19,481 bases of DNA, taken from assembly GCA_964441235.1 (NCBI GenBank), contig CAYTUQ010000065.1, forward strand, positions 1 through 19,481, written 5' to 3'. Shown here piece after piece: positions 1 to 7,895 of the stretch. Source of the stretch: BS750m-G69 sp964441235 (lineage in GTDB: Bacteria; Fidelibacterota; UBA2242). A model generated the notes under the pieces. That model did not search any database and was not told the origin of the DNA. It saw nothing but the letters and a program-made list of their open reading frames with translations. A program made the translations under genes and the position numbers. Position 1 is the stretch's first letter; the number at the start of each line of letters is the position of its first letter.

Positions 1-2
1 TG

Positions 3-1154
3 TATGAATCTATACAAAAAGAATTGAAAGAGAGGATCAAAGTAGAGACAGCGCTTAGAGAAAGCGAAGAGAACTACCGCTTATTAGTAGAGAGTATCAA
101 TGATGGAATTACAATTACTTATAATGAGCAGTTAATATTCTTAAATAAAAGATATGCAGAGATACTGGGATATGAATATGATGAATTATTAATGAAAGAT
201 TGTAGAAAGGTATTAACGGATAAAGGTTTAGAAATATTAATGGCACGCAAAGCACGACGAGAAAAAGGTGAAGATGTGCCTTCTCGATATGAAACTGTAT
301 TCAGGAAAAAAGATGGTACTGAAATTGATATTGAAGCCAATGTGAAAATAATAGATTATAAAGGAGATAAAGCAACTTTTACAGTTATTAGAGACATCAC
401 TGAACGCAAGCGGGCAGAAGAAGAGAAACAGGCTATAGAAGCCCAGCTTCTGCAGAGCCAAAAGTTGGAATCCATTGGCACGCTTGCCAGCGGTGTGGCT
501 CATGAGATAAACAATCCTCTCACCGGCATTATTAACTATGGTCAACTCATTTACAATCGGATACAGGACGATTCCCTGAAGGAATTTGCAGATGGTATTA
601 TTGAAGAAGGGGATCGAGTTGCTAAGATAGTGCGAAATCTTCTTTCCTTCTCACGTCAGGATAGAGAGAGCCACAGTCCTGCTAATATTAAAGATATCAT
701 AGATGCATCCCTTTCGCTTATCGGTTCTGTACTGCGCAAAGACCAGATAACACTTGAAAAGGATATTCCGGAAGACCTACCGCAGATAAAGTGCCGCAGT
801 CAGCAGATAGAGCAGGTAATTATAAATCTTCTTACCAATGCAAGGGATGCACTTAATCAGCGTTATCCTGATTACCATGAGGATAAAATCGTTAAGATCA
901 CTGTTCTTCCTTTTGAGATGGAAGGTAAAAGATGGATTAGAACCACTGTGGAAGACCATGGTGGCGGTATACCTCAAGAAATCATAGAACGCATTTTTGA
1001 TCCATTCTTCACCACCAAACCAAGAGATATAGGTACCGGTCTGGGTCTTTCAGTAAGTTATGGAATAATAAAGGAGCATAATGGGAAATCCTCAGTAGAG
1101 AGTGAGCCCGGGAAATATACCCGTTTCCATGTAGATCTTCCCATTAATAATTGA
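3..1154 (+). CDS. PAS-domain sensor histidine kinase, 5' end outside window
   Basis: This is the C-terminal part of a sensor kinase that autophosphorylates on histidine and passes phosphate to a response regulator. The frame is open to the left edge, so the TTG at 24 is unlikely to be the true start. A short charged helix leads into a PAS domain (about nt 75-400). The H-box reads SGVAHEINNPL, with the phosphoacceptor His codon at 501-503. The ATPase domain has an N-box (NLLTNARDA), DHGGGIP, FDPFFTTK and GTGLGLS, so all catalytic boxes are present. No transmembrane segment is visible in the part seen. The next gene, a lone receiver, is the likely partner (inference from position). The true N-terminus and input domains cannot be judged. 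Confidence 0.93.
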   Translation, partial: YESIQKELKERIKVETALRESEENYRLLVESINDGITITYNEQLIFLNKRYAEILGYEYDELLMKDCRKVLTDKGLEILMARKARREKGEDVPSRYETVFRKKDGTEIDIEANVKIIDYKGDKATFTVIRDITERKRAEEEKQAIEAQLLQSQKLESIGTLASGVAHEINNPLTGIINYGQLIYNRIQDDSLKEFADGIIEEGDRVAKIVRNLLSFSRQDRESHSPANIKDIIDASLSLIGSVLRKDQITLEKDIPEDLPQIKCRSQQIEQVIINLLTNARDALNQRYPDYHEDKIVKITVLPFEMEGKRWIRTTVEDHGGGIPQEIIERIFDPFFTTKPRDIGTGLGLSVSYGIIKEHNGKSSVESEPGKYTRFHVDLPINN

Positions 1155-1376
1155 CAATTGACCCCGTACAGTCGCAAGCTCCTTATCCCAGAGGGATCTC
1201 TTCGAGACGGGGCAGGTAATTGGCAATTGCGGAATTCGGAATGTCGAATGTTGAAAATCCGAAATGCTCATTAGTACTAATTCGCTGTTTTACATTTTTT
1301 AATTGAACTTAGGCAATGAATTATAAAATTATTGGAGTTGATAGAATTTTTGCAATATTTACATTGGGGGGTTATT
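1155..1376. other. intergenic region with nested hairpin
   Basis: No gene is visible here. Directly after the kinase stop is a nested inverted repeat: outer arms CCCCGT (1162-1167) and ACGGGG (1207-1212), and an inner hairpin ATCCC-AGA-GGGAT (1185-1197). CAATTG motifs lie on both sides. No T-run follows, so a factor-independent terminator is not supported. Confidence 0.45.
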
Positions 1377-1760
1377 ATGGAGAGTAAAATTTTAGTGGTA
1401 GATGATGAACCGCTGATACAGGAAGTGTATGAAACTGCTCTTAATAATGCCGGATACTCGGTTGTCACTGCAGGTAGTGGAGAAGAAGCATTAAGAATTT
1501 TGAAAAAGGAAAAAATTAATGTTATGTTCCTGGATTTGAAGATGCCTGGAATGGATGGTTTAGAACTATGCCGGAAAATAAGAAAAAGTAACCCTATTGC
1601 CTGTATATATGCTATAACAGGGTATGCTTCAATTTTTGAATTGTCGGACTGTAGAGAGGCTGGGTTCGATGATTATTTTAATAAACCGATTGATCTTAGA
1701 TTGCTTATTAAGACGGCACAGGATTCTTTTGTAAAAATTGACAGATGGAAGAAACGGTAA
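1377..1760 (+). CDS. single-domain response regulator (receiver)
   Basis: This 127-residue protein is a stand-alone receiver that accepts phosphate from a histidine kinase. It has the acidic pair D9/D10 (VVDDE), phosphoacceptor D53 (FLDLKMPGMDG), the T81 switch residue (AITGYAS) and K103 (FNKPI). There is no output domain. The ATG at 1377 is chosen over an upstream TTG because a strong GGGGGG Shine-Dalgarno lies about 5 nt before it and the receiver fold begins right there. It follows the PAS kinase and is probably its partner. It is separated from cheD by a 99-bp inverted-repeat element. Confidence 0.93.
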   Translation: MESKILVVDDEPLIQEVYETALNNAGYSVVTAGSGEEALRILKKEKINVMFLDLKMPGMDGLELCRKIRKSNPIACIYAITGYASIFELSDCREAGFDDYFNKPIDLRLLIKTAQDSFVKIDRWKKR

Positions 1761-1772
1761 TTTGGATATTAA

Positions 1773-1871
1773 GGGGGTGTAATAGAATAAGTTGTATATT
1801 TGATTATCACATGTTGCTATTAAGCAATTAGTTATGTATTAGATTTGAATATGTTATTTTATTACACCCCC
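1773..1871. repeat. 99-bp inverted-repeat element, family A copy 1 (MITE-like)
   Basis: The 18-bp terminal arms are GGGGGTGTAATAGAATAA (1773-1790) and TTATTTTATTACACCCCC (1854-1871), with a single mismatch. The interior is AT-rich with no ORF. TAA flanks both sides (1770-1772 and 1872-1874), as a short target duplication would. A second element of exactly 99 bp with the same arms lies at 7896-7994. No T-run follows, so it is not a typical intrinsic terminator. Confidence 0.75.
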
Positions 1872-1937
1872 TAAATCTAAGTATATAAGCATGAGATTGG
1901 TTTGGTTTCTTAAAAAAAAGTAGGGATATATATAGTT

Positions 1938-2414
1938 GTGATACATACCGTTGATATTTCTGATATGAAGGTTTCTACTAACAAAGAGGATATTCTGATT
2001 ACCTACTCTCTTGGTTCATGCATCGGATTAACTCTTTATGATCCTGTAGCTGTCGTTGGTGGGATTATTCATTGTATGCTTCCACTTTCGAAAATTGATC
2101 CTATAAAAGCAAAAACTAATCCATATATGTTTACCGATACGGGAGTACAGGCGCTGTTAAAGGCTGTTTTTGATCTGGGAGCAAAAAGAGAGAATTTGAT
2201 AACCAAAGTGGCGGGAGGTGCAAAGCTACTTGATTCGAAAAATTTATTCAGGATCGGAGAGCGTAACTATACTATTCTAAGAAAGGTGCTCTGGAAGAAC
2301 AATATCCTTATTGACGCTGAAGATGTTGCTGGATCAAAATCCCGTACCGTTTTACTGTATATGGATACGGGAAAAACAACTATTAAATCAGGTGGGAAGG
2401 AGGTGGAGCTATGA
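1938..2414 (+). CDS. cheD: CheD, chemoreceptor glutamine deamidase
   Basis: CheD converts selected glutamines of chemoreceptors to glutamate and in some bacteria also binds CheC/CheX-type phosphatases. The 158-residue protein shows the family core: T22 and C28 in ITYSLGSCIG, and H45 in GGIIHCMLP. Their spacing matches the known Thr-Cys-His active site. The GTG at 1938 is used because it gives the normal short N-terminal strand; the Shine-Dalgarno (AGGGA) is somewhat far. Its stop overlaps the next start (ATGA), so it is translationally coupled to the HDOD gene. A cheX gene lies three genes downstream, which fits the known CheD-CheC/X association. Confidence 0.92.
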   Translation: MIHTVDISDMKVSTNKEDILITYSLGSCIGLTLYDPVAVVGGIIHCMLPLSKIDPIKAKTNPYMFTDTGVQALLKAVFDLGAKRENLITKVAGGAKLLDSKNLFRIGERNYTILRKVLWKNNILIDAEDVAGSKSRTVLLYMDTGKTTIKSGGKEVEL

Positions 2415-3286
2415 ATCGCAGAGATGAAATTCTGTCGAAAGTTTCCACAATTCCTGCAATACCGACAGTAATAGCTGAAATCCGTAAACTTCTTGCAGAT
2501 ACAGATGCCAATTTTAAAGAATTATCGCAAGTGATCAAGTACGACCTTGGACTAACAACTAACCTCCTCCGTCTGGCAAACTCGGCTTATTTTGGATTTA
2601 CAAAATCAGTGAATTCTGTTCATCAGGCTGTCGTTCGATTGGGTACGAAACGGGTTTATGAGTTAGCAGTAGCTGCAGCTGTTGCTCCAATGGCAAAAAG
2701 GGCAATAAATGGTTATGATCTTTCTGCTGGAAAGTTGTGGGAGCACTCAGTTGCAGTCGCTATCGGGGCTGAGCAACTTGCATCAGTTTTAAGTATTAAT
2801 CTACCTGATTATACATTTACAGCCGGTCTTCTATGTGATATTGGTAAGATTATTCTGGGAACATTTGTGGAAGTAAACGCCGAACCAATTATGGCGATGG
2901 CATTTAAATTAGGGATTCCATTTGATGTGGCAGAGAGAAGGATTCTTGGGATTGATCACGCTGAAGTTGGAGCAGTTCTACTTGAACGCTGGAATATTCC
3001 AGGGTGTATTGTGGATGTAACTCGATGGCATCATAAGCCAGATGGTCTAGAAGGAGATAAACTTGTTGTTGACTTAGTTCATGTGGCTGATGCATTAACC
3101 ATGATGGGCGGAATAGGAATTGGCAGGGATGGACTTAATTACCGTCCTTCTCCGGAAGTAGCTTCCAGATTAAAATTGACAACCAGGATTAATGAGTTAG
3201 TGGTCTGCAAAATTATGAGTGGACTGAATGAATTAAATAATATATTTACTTTAAAAGTAGTGGATGGGAGCAAAAATGGCTCTTAA
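2411..3286 (+). CDS. HDOD domain protein
   Basis: This is a 291-residue protein made almost wholly of one HDOD domain, the HD-like output domain found in signalling proteins and usually without hydrolase activity. Visible features are the N-terminal IPAIPTVIAEI helix, LRLANSAYFG and WEHSVAVA. At GLLCDIGK the histidine of the HD motif is replaced by cysteine, so metal-dependent catalysis is unlikely. It overlaps cheD by 4 bp and the following cheY by 11 bp, making one translational unit. A regulatory or scaffolding role in the chemotaxis module is inferred from context only. Confidence 0.9.
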   Translation: MNRRDEILSKVSTIPAIPTVIAEIRKLLADTDANFKELSQVIKYDLGLTTNLLRLANSAYFGFTKSVNSVHQAVVRLGTKRVYELAVAAAVAPMAKRAINGYDLSAGKLWEHSVAVAIGAEQLASVLSINLPDYTFTAGLLCDIGKIILGTFVEVNAEPIMAMAFKLGIPFDVAERRILGIDHAEVGAVLLERWNIPGCIVDVTRWHHKPDGLEGDKLVVDLVHVADALTMMGGIGIGRDGLNYRPSPEVASRLKLTTRINELVVCKIMSGLNELNNIFTLKVVDGSKNGS

Positions 3287-3665
3287 TGTTCTTGTTGTCG
3301 ATGATTCGGCAGTTGTTCGAGCCGTAATTTCCAAGACATTTCAATTAGCAGGGATTCCAGTTGGTGAGCTTTTCCAGGCAGGTAACGGAAAAGAGGCTCT
3401 TGAGATACTTAATAATAATTGGGTAGATTTAGTTTTTTCGGATATAAATATGCCTGTTATGGGTGGCATTGAAATGATTGAGAAAATGTGCGAAGATGGT
3501 CTCTTAAAAACGATTCCGGTAATCGTTGTTTCTACCGAGGGGAGTACTACACGTATCGAACAATTAAAGTCAAAGGGTATTAGTGCATATATTAGAAAAC
3601 CTTTTACACCGGAGTTGGTTCGTAAGGTCGTTGATGATATTATTGGGGGGCAAGATGGAGACTGA
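3276..3665 (+). CDS. cheY: CheY-like response regulator
   Basis: This is a 129-residue stand-alone receiver of CheY type. Key residues are D9/D10 (VVDDSAVVR), phosphoacceptor D56 (FSDINMPVMGG), T87 (VVSTEGS) and K108 (IRKPF). The ATG at 3276 has GGGAG 5-6 nt upstream and is preferred to the ATG at 3264. It begins inside the end of the HDOD gene, and its stop overlaps the start of cheX. The downstream CheX phosphatase is its likely dephosphorylating partner. The whole unit is intact, unlike the second cheY at 6815. Confidence 0.92.
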   Translation: MALNVLVVDDSAVVRAVISKTFQLAGIPVGELFQAGNGKEALEILNNNWVDLVFSDINMPVMGGIEMIEKMCEDGLLKTIPVIVVSTEGSTTRIEQLKSKGISAYIRKPFTPELVRKVVDDIIGGQDGD

Positions 3666-4116
3666 CCGGAGGAAACTTTTAAGCGAAATATTCTGCGATG
3701 CAATTGAGAAATTTGCATTCATGTTTGGAGAACTGGCTGTGAGAGAGGACTTGTACCCTGTCAGTAATGAATATATAAATGCCAGGATGACATTTGAGGG
3801 TGAAATGACTGGAGATATAGCCATTGCGGTTCCAGAGAAGATGTGTATGGAGATTGCTGCTAATATACTTGGTGTTAATTCTGATGATGAACAAGCAATG
3901 AATCTCGCAATAGATTCTATTAAAGAGGTTTTAAATGTTGCCTGTGGTCAGGTCTTAACCGCAATTGCCGGAGAGAAAACCCTTTTTAATCTTTCCATAC
4001 CGGAGGTTTCAGAGCTTGATGCATCCGGCTGGACGAAAATGCTAAATAAAACCGAAACGATTGGATTTCTGGTTGATGATTACCCTGTGTTACTATATTT
4101 TTCTTTAAATGAATGA
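3655..4116 (+). CDS. cheX: CheX-type CheY-P phosphatase
   Basis: Proteins of the CheC/CheX/FliY group hydrolyse CheY-phosphate. This 153-residue protein has one phosphatase signature, ExxNxxxG, at residues 91-98 (E91, N94, G98), preceded by D87. One motif and this length fit CheX better than the two-site CheC. The ATG at 3655 has a GGGGGG Shine-Dalgarno and overlaps the cheY stop; an earlier start would place 24 unrelated residues in front. Coupling to cheY at 3276 and closeness to cheD match known chemotaxis arrangements. Confidence 0.85.
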   Translation: METDRRKLLSEIFCDAIEKFAFMFGELAVREDLYPVSNEYINARMTFEGEMTGDIAIAVPEKMCMEIAANILGVNSDDEQAMNLAIDSIKEVLNVACGQVLTAIAGEKTLFNLSIPEVSELDASGWTKMLNKTETIGFLVDDYPVLLYFSLNE

Positions 4117-4329
4117 TGTTAAAAATTGTAACTATTTAGACACTAAAGCACCCTGATATGGTCATTCTGTCCTACTTGCCCGACGAAGACATTCAGGTGG
4201 AAGGAGCAGGCAAAGGCATAAATTCTTTAAAATTGCTGATTGATAATTGCTGATTGACAATTAACAATTAAATTATTGAGTTTGTGACTGAACTTTTATG
4301 AAAAATTCGTAAATATCAGAATTATCCCT
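4117..4329. other. intergenic region with short tandem repeats
   Basis: No gene is seen in these 213 bases. The stretch 4228-4272 is built from variants of TTGCTGATTGATAA and TTGACAATTAACAATT, a low-complexity tandem pattern. A related TTGACAATTG string follows the kinase stop near 1152. No promoter or terminator could be supported. Confidence 0.4.
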
Positions 4330-4773
4330 ATGAAGAAAATTAAAGTATTAATTGTAGACGATTCGGCTGTAGTGCGTCAGATCTTTTTAAAAGAGTTCTC
4401 ACGGGATAACGAAATCGAGGTAGTGGGAACAGCACCTGACCCTTATATTGCCAGAGACAAGATAGTCAAATTAAAACCAGATGTAGTTACGCTTGATATT
4501 GAGATGCCCCGAATGGATGGTATTACCTTTTTAAGAAAATTGATGCGATTTTATCCTCTCCCTGTCATTGTAGTTTCTTCGCTTACACCGAAGGGTGGAA
4601 CTCTGGCTCTTGAGGCTATTGAATTAGGTGCTGTGGATGTGATGTCAAAACCGGGAGATGCATATACGGTTGGTGATATGTCGGTAAATCTTATTGACAA
4701 AATCAAGGCAGCCGCTCGTGTGAAAGTAAGGAGGAAAATAAAGGATACTCACAAAATTTCTGTGCATAGGTAA
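4330..4773 (+). CDS. cheB: CheB receiver half, split from the methylesterase by an in-frame TAA
   Basis: This is the N-terminal half of CheB, the receptor methylesterase controlled by phosphorylation. It has receiver residues D10/D11 (IVDDSAVVR), D56 (TLDIEMPRMDG), VVSSLTPKGG and the lysine in MSKPGD, and then a basic linker. The frame ends at TAA 4771-4773. The methylesterase domain continues in exactly the same frame nine nucleotides later. Intact CheB is one chain of about 350 residues, so this looks like a nonsense mutation in the linker. Two separately translated halves or a sequencing error are alternatives. No clear Shine-Dalgarno lies before the ATG. Confidence 0.85.
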   Translation: MKKIKVLIVDDSAVVRQIFLKEFSRDNEIEVVGTAPDPYIARDKIVKLKPDVVTLDIEMPRMDGITFLRKLMRFYPLPVIVVSSLTPKGGTLALEAIELGAVDVMSKPGDAYTVGDMSVNLIDKIKAAARVKVRRKIKDTHKISVHR

Positions 4774-4782
4774 AAACTGTCG

Positions 4783-5367
4783 TTGACACGAACCACCAAT
4801 AAGATTATTGCTATAGGAGCATCTACCGGCGGTACCCAGGCACTTCAAGAGGTACTAACGGCTATGCCCGGAAACTCTCCCGGTACAATAATCGTTCAGC
4901 ATATGCCGGAACACTTTACCCGTGCATTTGCCAACAGGCTGAATGATATTTGTGCTATGGAGATAAAGGAAGCTAAAGATGGTGAATCTGTTATTCCCGG
5001 AAAAGCTCTTATTGCCCCAGGAAATTATCATATGCTCCTAAGGCGATCTGGTGCCAGGTACTACGTACAAGTCAAAAGTGGACCATTGGTTTGCCGGCAG
5101 CGTCCCTCTGTGAATGTCCTCTTTAAGTTTGTAGCTCGCTATGCTGGAAGAAATGCTGTGGGTGTTATTATGACCGGTATGGGTAGTGATGGTGCTGAAG
5201 GTCTTCGTGAAATGAAGGATAACGGTGCCAATACCATCGCACAGAATGAAGCCAGTTGCGTTGTATTCGGTATGCCGAAAGTAGCCATTGAATTAGGCGC
5301 TGTTGACAAGATTGTTAGCCTATATATGATTCCGGAACAGATATTACGGATGATAGAAAGTGCATAA
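4783..5367 (+). CDS. cheB: CheB methylesterase half
   Basis: This is the catalytic domain of CheB, which removes methyl groups from chemoreceptor glutamates. The Ser of GASTGG, the His of VQHMPEHFT and the Asp of MTGMGSDGAEG form the expected triad, so the enzyme core looks intact. The only start near the domain edge is TTG at 4783, and no Shine-Dalgarno precedes it. This suggests the domain was once translated through from the receiver half. If it is made alone, it would lack phosphorylation control. No cheR is present in the window. Confidence 0.85.
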   Translation: MTRTTNKIIAIGASTGGTQALQEVLTAMPGNSPGTIIVQHMPEHFTRAFANRLNDICAMEIKEAKDGESVIPGKALIAPGNYHMLLRRSGARYYVQVKSGPLVCRQRPSVNVLFKFVARYAGRNAVGVIMTGMGSDGAEGLREMKDNGANTIAQNEASCVVFGMPKVAIELGAVDKIVSLYMIPEQILRMIESA

Positions 5368-5819
5368 TCGAAATAGTGAACCAAATGGAGGGGATAATAG
5401 AGTCAAATAAGTTAAAAATAGTGAAAGTTAAAATTGGTGCATGGAGTAGTATAAGTAGAGAAATTATTTCCAGAGAGGAAAAATATTCCTGCTATAAAAA
5501 TATAAAATTGCTTCCAAAAACAATATGTATCTGAACTAAATGGAAATTAGCGAAGCAGTGATATCTTTTATTATAAATTCACTAAAGAATCTGAAATTTA
5601 TTTCTGGCACATAGTTTGTCTTATAATAATGAAGGATGAGAATATTCAAAAAAGTGATTTTACCGTTTTTTATGCCAATTGATTGAGCCCCGATTTCATC
5701 GGGAAGACATTATCAGAATGAGTAGAAAATACACTTTGACTTCCTGTCTTGAAGGATGGAGATGTTTAAAATGGCATTTTTTCTTTTACAGTTGAATCAA
5801 GAATGAATGGGAATATTAA
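5368..5819. other. 452-base intergenic region
   Basis: This is the longest gene-poor stretch of the chemotaxis part. It holds a sigma-54 promoter candidate (listed separately) and a perfect hairpin CCCGAT-TTC-ATCGGG at 5689-5703, in the transcript leader if that promoter is used. A 49-codon ATG frame at 5385-5534 lacks a Shine-Dalgarno and recognisable similarity, so it is not called as a gene. Confidence 0.45.
5605..5620 (+). promoter_or_regulatory. sigma-54 (RpoN) promoter candidate
   Basis: The sequence TGGCACATAGTTTGTC has the GG at 5606-5607 and G at 5618, the 12-nt spacing expected between the -24 GG and the -12 GC. The only departure is T instead of C in the -12 pair. It lies about 200 nt before the HDOD gene that heads a run ending in an NtrC-type sigma-54 activator. 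This supports but does not prove function. Confidence 0.55.
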
Positions 5820-6722
5820 ATGGATATAGAGAAAAATCATTCTCCTGAATATTACCGTGACAAAATTCAGTCTTTAACAAATTTACCAACCCTACCAATA
5901 ATTGCAACAGAGATCCTCAGGATTACACGAGAAGACAAGCTCTCGGTTAACCAGATATTGCCTATTATTGAAAAAGATCCACCTCTGACAATGAAGGTTC
6001 TAAGAATTGCTAATTCTGCTTATTACGGGCTCAGGAGAGAAATAAAATCAATACGGCATGCTATTGTTGTTATTGGGTTGCGTGAACTAAGTAATATCGC
6101 TGTAAGCTTCTCATTAATAAAAGAATTAAGCATCGATTTTGAAGGTTATCATTTTCAATGGAAAGAATTCTGGAAGCACTCAGTAGCTTGTGGATATGTT
6201 GCACAGTCATTGGCTGAAGAGCTGGAATTTCCTACATTAAGTAATGTGTATATTCTCGGACTTTTGCACGATATAGGGAAATTAGTTCTTTATCGTATTG
6301 AACCGGAACTTTATATTGAATCTCTTGAAAATGCAAGCCGCAAGCAATGTTCTATTTATCTTGCTGAGCAAGAAGTTTTTGGTATTACTCATTCAGATAT
6401 AGGTAAGTGGACTGCTGAGAAGTGGAGAATGTCTGAGGAGATAATTAATACAATAGGTTTCCACCATAATCCTGACCAGGTACAAAATTCCGAATTCAAA
6501 ATATGCGTATCTCTAATACAGGTAGCGGATATGGTGTGTAATTTTTACAATATGAACTTTGGAACGGAGTATATTCCTTCAAATCCTCCGGAAGAAGCAG
6601 GATGGAAAATTCTGCAGGATGTATTTAAGGATATGAAAGGGATAGAATTTGAGGAATTTATAAAAGGAATCGAAAATGAACTTAAAACAATCAGGGAAAT
6701 GGTTAATCTGTTACAAACTTAG
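5820..6722 (+). CDS. HDOD domain protein (second copy)
   Basis: This is a 300-residue single HDOD-domain protein, paralogous in type to the gene at 2411. It has LTNLPTLPIIATEIL, LRIANSAYYG, FWKHSVACG and GLLHDIGKLVLYRIEP. Unlike the first copy it keeps the His-Asp pair at GLLHDIGK, and IGFHHNPD resembles a further HD-type histidine cluster. HDOD proteins generally lack the full set of metal ligands, so enzymatic activity remains open. The ATG follows a weak GGGAA. It is the first gene after the sigma-54 promoter candidate and precedes the cheY remnant and the CheZ-like gene. Confidence 0.9.
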   Translation: MDIEKNHSPEYYRDKIQSLTNLPTLPIIATEILRITREDKLSVNQILPIIEKDPPLTMKVLRIANSAYYGLRREIKSIRHAIVVIGLRELSNIAVSFSLIKELSIDFEGYHFQWKEFWKHSVACGYVAQSLAEELEFPTLSNVYILGLLHDIGKLVLYRIEPELYIESLENASRKQCSIYLAEQEVFGITHSDIGKWTAEKWRMSEEIINTIGFHHNPDQVQNSEFKICVSLIQVADMVCNFYNMNFGTEYIPSNPPEEAGWKILQDVFKDMKGIEFEEFIKGIENELKTIREMVNLLQT

Positions 6723-6814
6723 GAAAAGTGTCCGAATTGAGCAGTTTTGATATAAACCTCAATGTTAAAAGTTTACTACGGAAAAACACGGAATATCACA
6801 GAAAAGGATAAAAA

Positions 6815-7229
6815 ATGAGCAAGTTGCTATATTCACCCCGTGTAATAATCAATGCAAGGATAATGGCTAATAAAAAATGGAAAAATATTACACGGGGTAA
6901 ACGAGCTATTACACAGGGTAAAGATTTAACCTATCAAATTATAGGAGCAGGATAGGAAGTATATAAAGAACTTGGAGAAAATAGGAAAGGAAGATTTTGA
7001 TCTTGTATTAACCGATTGGAATATGCCCGAAATGAATGGCGAGCAATTTGTTAAAAAATTAAGGAGTGATGAGAAATATAAGAGTTTGCCTATTCTGATG
7101 ATTACAACCAGGGGTATGAAAGATGATGTAATAACCGCTGTCAAGTTAGGAATAAATGGTTACATTGTTAAACCATTTACCCCGGATATCTTGAAGGATA
7201 AAATAACTAATGTCATGAACAAGTTATAA
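6815..7229 (+). pseudogene. decayed cheY with N-terminus replaced by an inverted-repeat element
   Basis: An ATG at 6815 with a good AAAGGA Shine-Dalgarno begins MSKLL, a normal CheY start. The phosphoacceptor-pocket region (expected as VDD...) is then missing, and inverted-repeat sequence stands in its place. Reading resumes with LTYQIIGAG, a TAG stop, EVYKEL, a frame change near 6972, and then an intact last two thirds: DFDLVLTDWNMPEMNG with the phosphoacceptor Asp, ITTRGM, and IVKPF with the lysine. The remaining open frame (6972-7229, 85 residues from TTG) lacks the acidic pair needed for phosphorylation. The gene is probably dead. It sits directly before the CheZ-like gene, its presumed former partner. 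Confidence 0.8.
6832..6923. repeat. inverted-repeat element, family B copy inside cheY
   Basis: The arms ACCCCGTGTAATA (6835-6847) and TATTACACGGGGT (6886-6898) are perfectly complementary over 13 bp. The right arm is repeated 21 bp further as TATTACACAGGGT (6907-6919). The element occupies the place of the missing CheY phosphorylation pocket. Confidence 0.7.
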
Positions 7230-7247
7230 TCTAACACAAGGGGAAAA

Positions 7248-7871
7248 ATGAAACCTAAACAAGATTTCAATGAAATATTAAGCAAGATTCAGAATATGCG
7301 TGAGTTTTTAAAAATTGGAGATGAAGTTATTCCCTTTTTGAGCGACCTCTTTAAATTTATTCAGGATATCATGCCTTTAATGTCTGAAGCAAACGCGTCA
7401 CTCCGCTATGGCACTAGTAAAATACCTGATGCGACAGATAGAATATCAAATGTAACTCAAACTACAGAAATGGCTACAAATGAAATTTTGGACAAATTAG
7501 ATAGCATATCGGAAAAATTAAAAGCATTATCTCAAAACCTTCAAACGGATCAAAAAGACCTAATAGATAAAATACAGGGCGAGATTACAGATATTATTTA
7601 TGCTCTTCAATTTCAGGACATCACCTCTCAAAAATTGGAGCATGCTAATAAAATCTTAAAAACGATTTGTGAGAAATTTGCAAAAATTATCAAATCCAGT
7701 GAACAAGTAACAGGCAATACGAAAGTAGGCGGAAGTATGGTTCAAGTAATGAAAGAGGAATTTAATAAGGAGGAGCGAGAAAAAGAGCGAGCTGAATTTG
7801 AAGAAAAAACTGCAGATTTGGTTAGAGATACTGAGATTTCCCAGGACGATATTGATCAATTATTTCTATAA
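7248..7871 (+). CDS. cheZ: CheZ-like CheY-P phosphatase with FliM-like C-terminal tail
   Basis: CheZ is a long helical hairpin that dephosphorylates CheY-P. This 207-residue protein carries the catalytic signature LQFQDITSQKLEH (residues 120-132), where D124 and Q128 correspond to the Asp and Gln of the CheZ active site. An upstream helix SKIPDATDRISNVTQTTE also resembles CheZ. The region between is strongly helical and coiled-coil-like. The last residues, EISQDDIDQLFL, resemble the CheY-binding peptide at the FliM N-terminus (LSQDEIDALL) and take the place of the usual CheZ C-terminal CheY-binding peptide. A strong AAGGGGA precedes the ATG. Overall similarity to enterobacterial CheZ is low outside the motifs. 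Confidence 0.8.
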   Translation: MKPKQDFNEILSKIQNMREFLKIGDEVIPFLSDLFKFIQDIMPLMSEANASLRYGTSKIPDATDRISNVTQTTEMATNEILDKLDSISEKLKALSQNLQTDQKDLIDKIQGEITDIIYALQFQDITSQKLEHANKILKTICEKFAKIIKSSEQVTGNTKVGGSMVQVMKEEFNKEEREKERAEFEEKTADLVRDTEISQDDIDQLFL

Positions 7872-7895
7872 TATGTTCACTCTATGATAGATTTA

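Noticed and set aside
1773..1871. Factor-independent terminator (also at 7896-7994)
   Set aside because: The stem encloses a loop of over 60 nt and no T-run follows; matched lengths and flanking direct repeats fit a dispersed element better.
5385..5534. 49-codon gene after cheB
   Set aside because: No Shine-Dalgarno, no recognisable family, and composition like the surrounding intergenic DNA.
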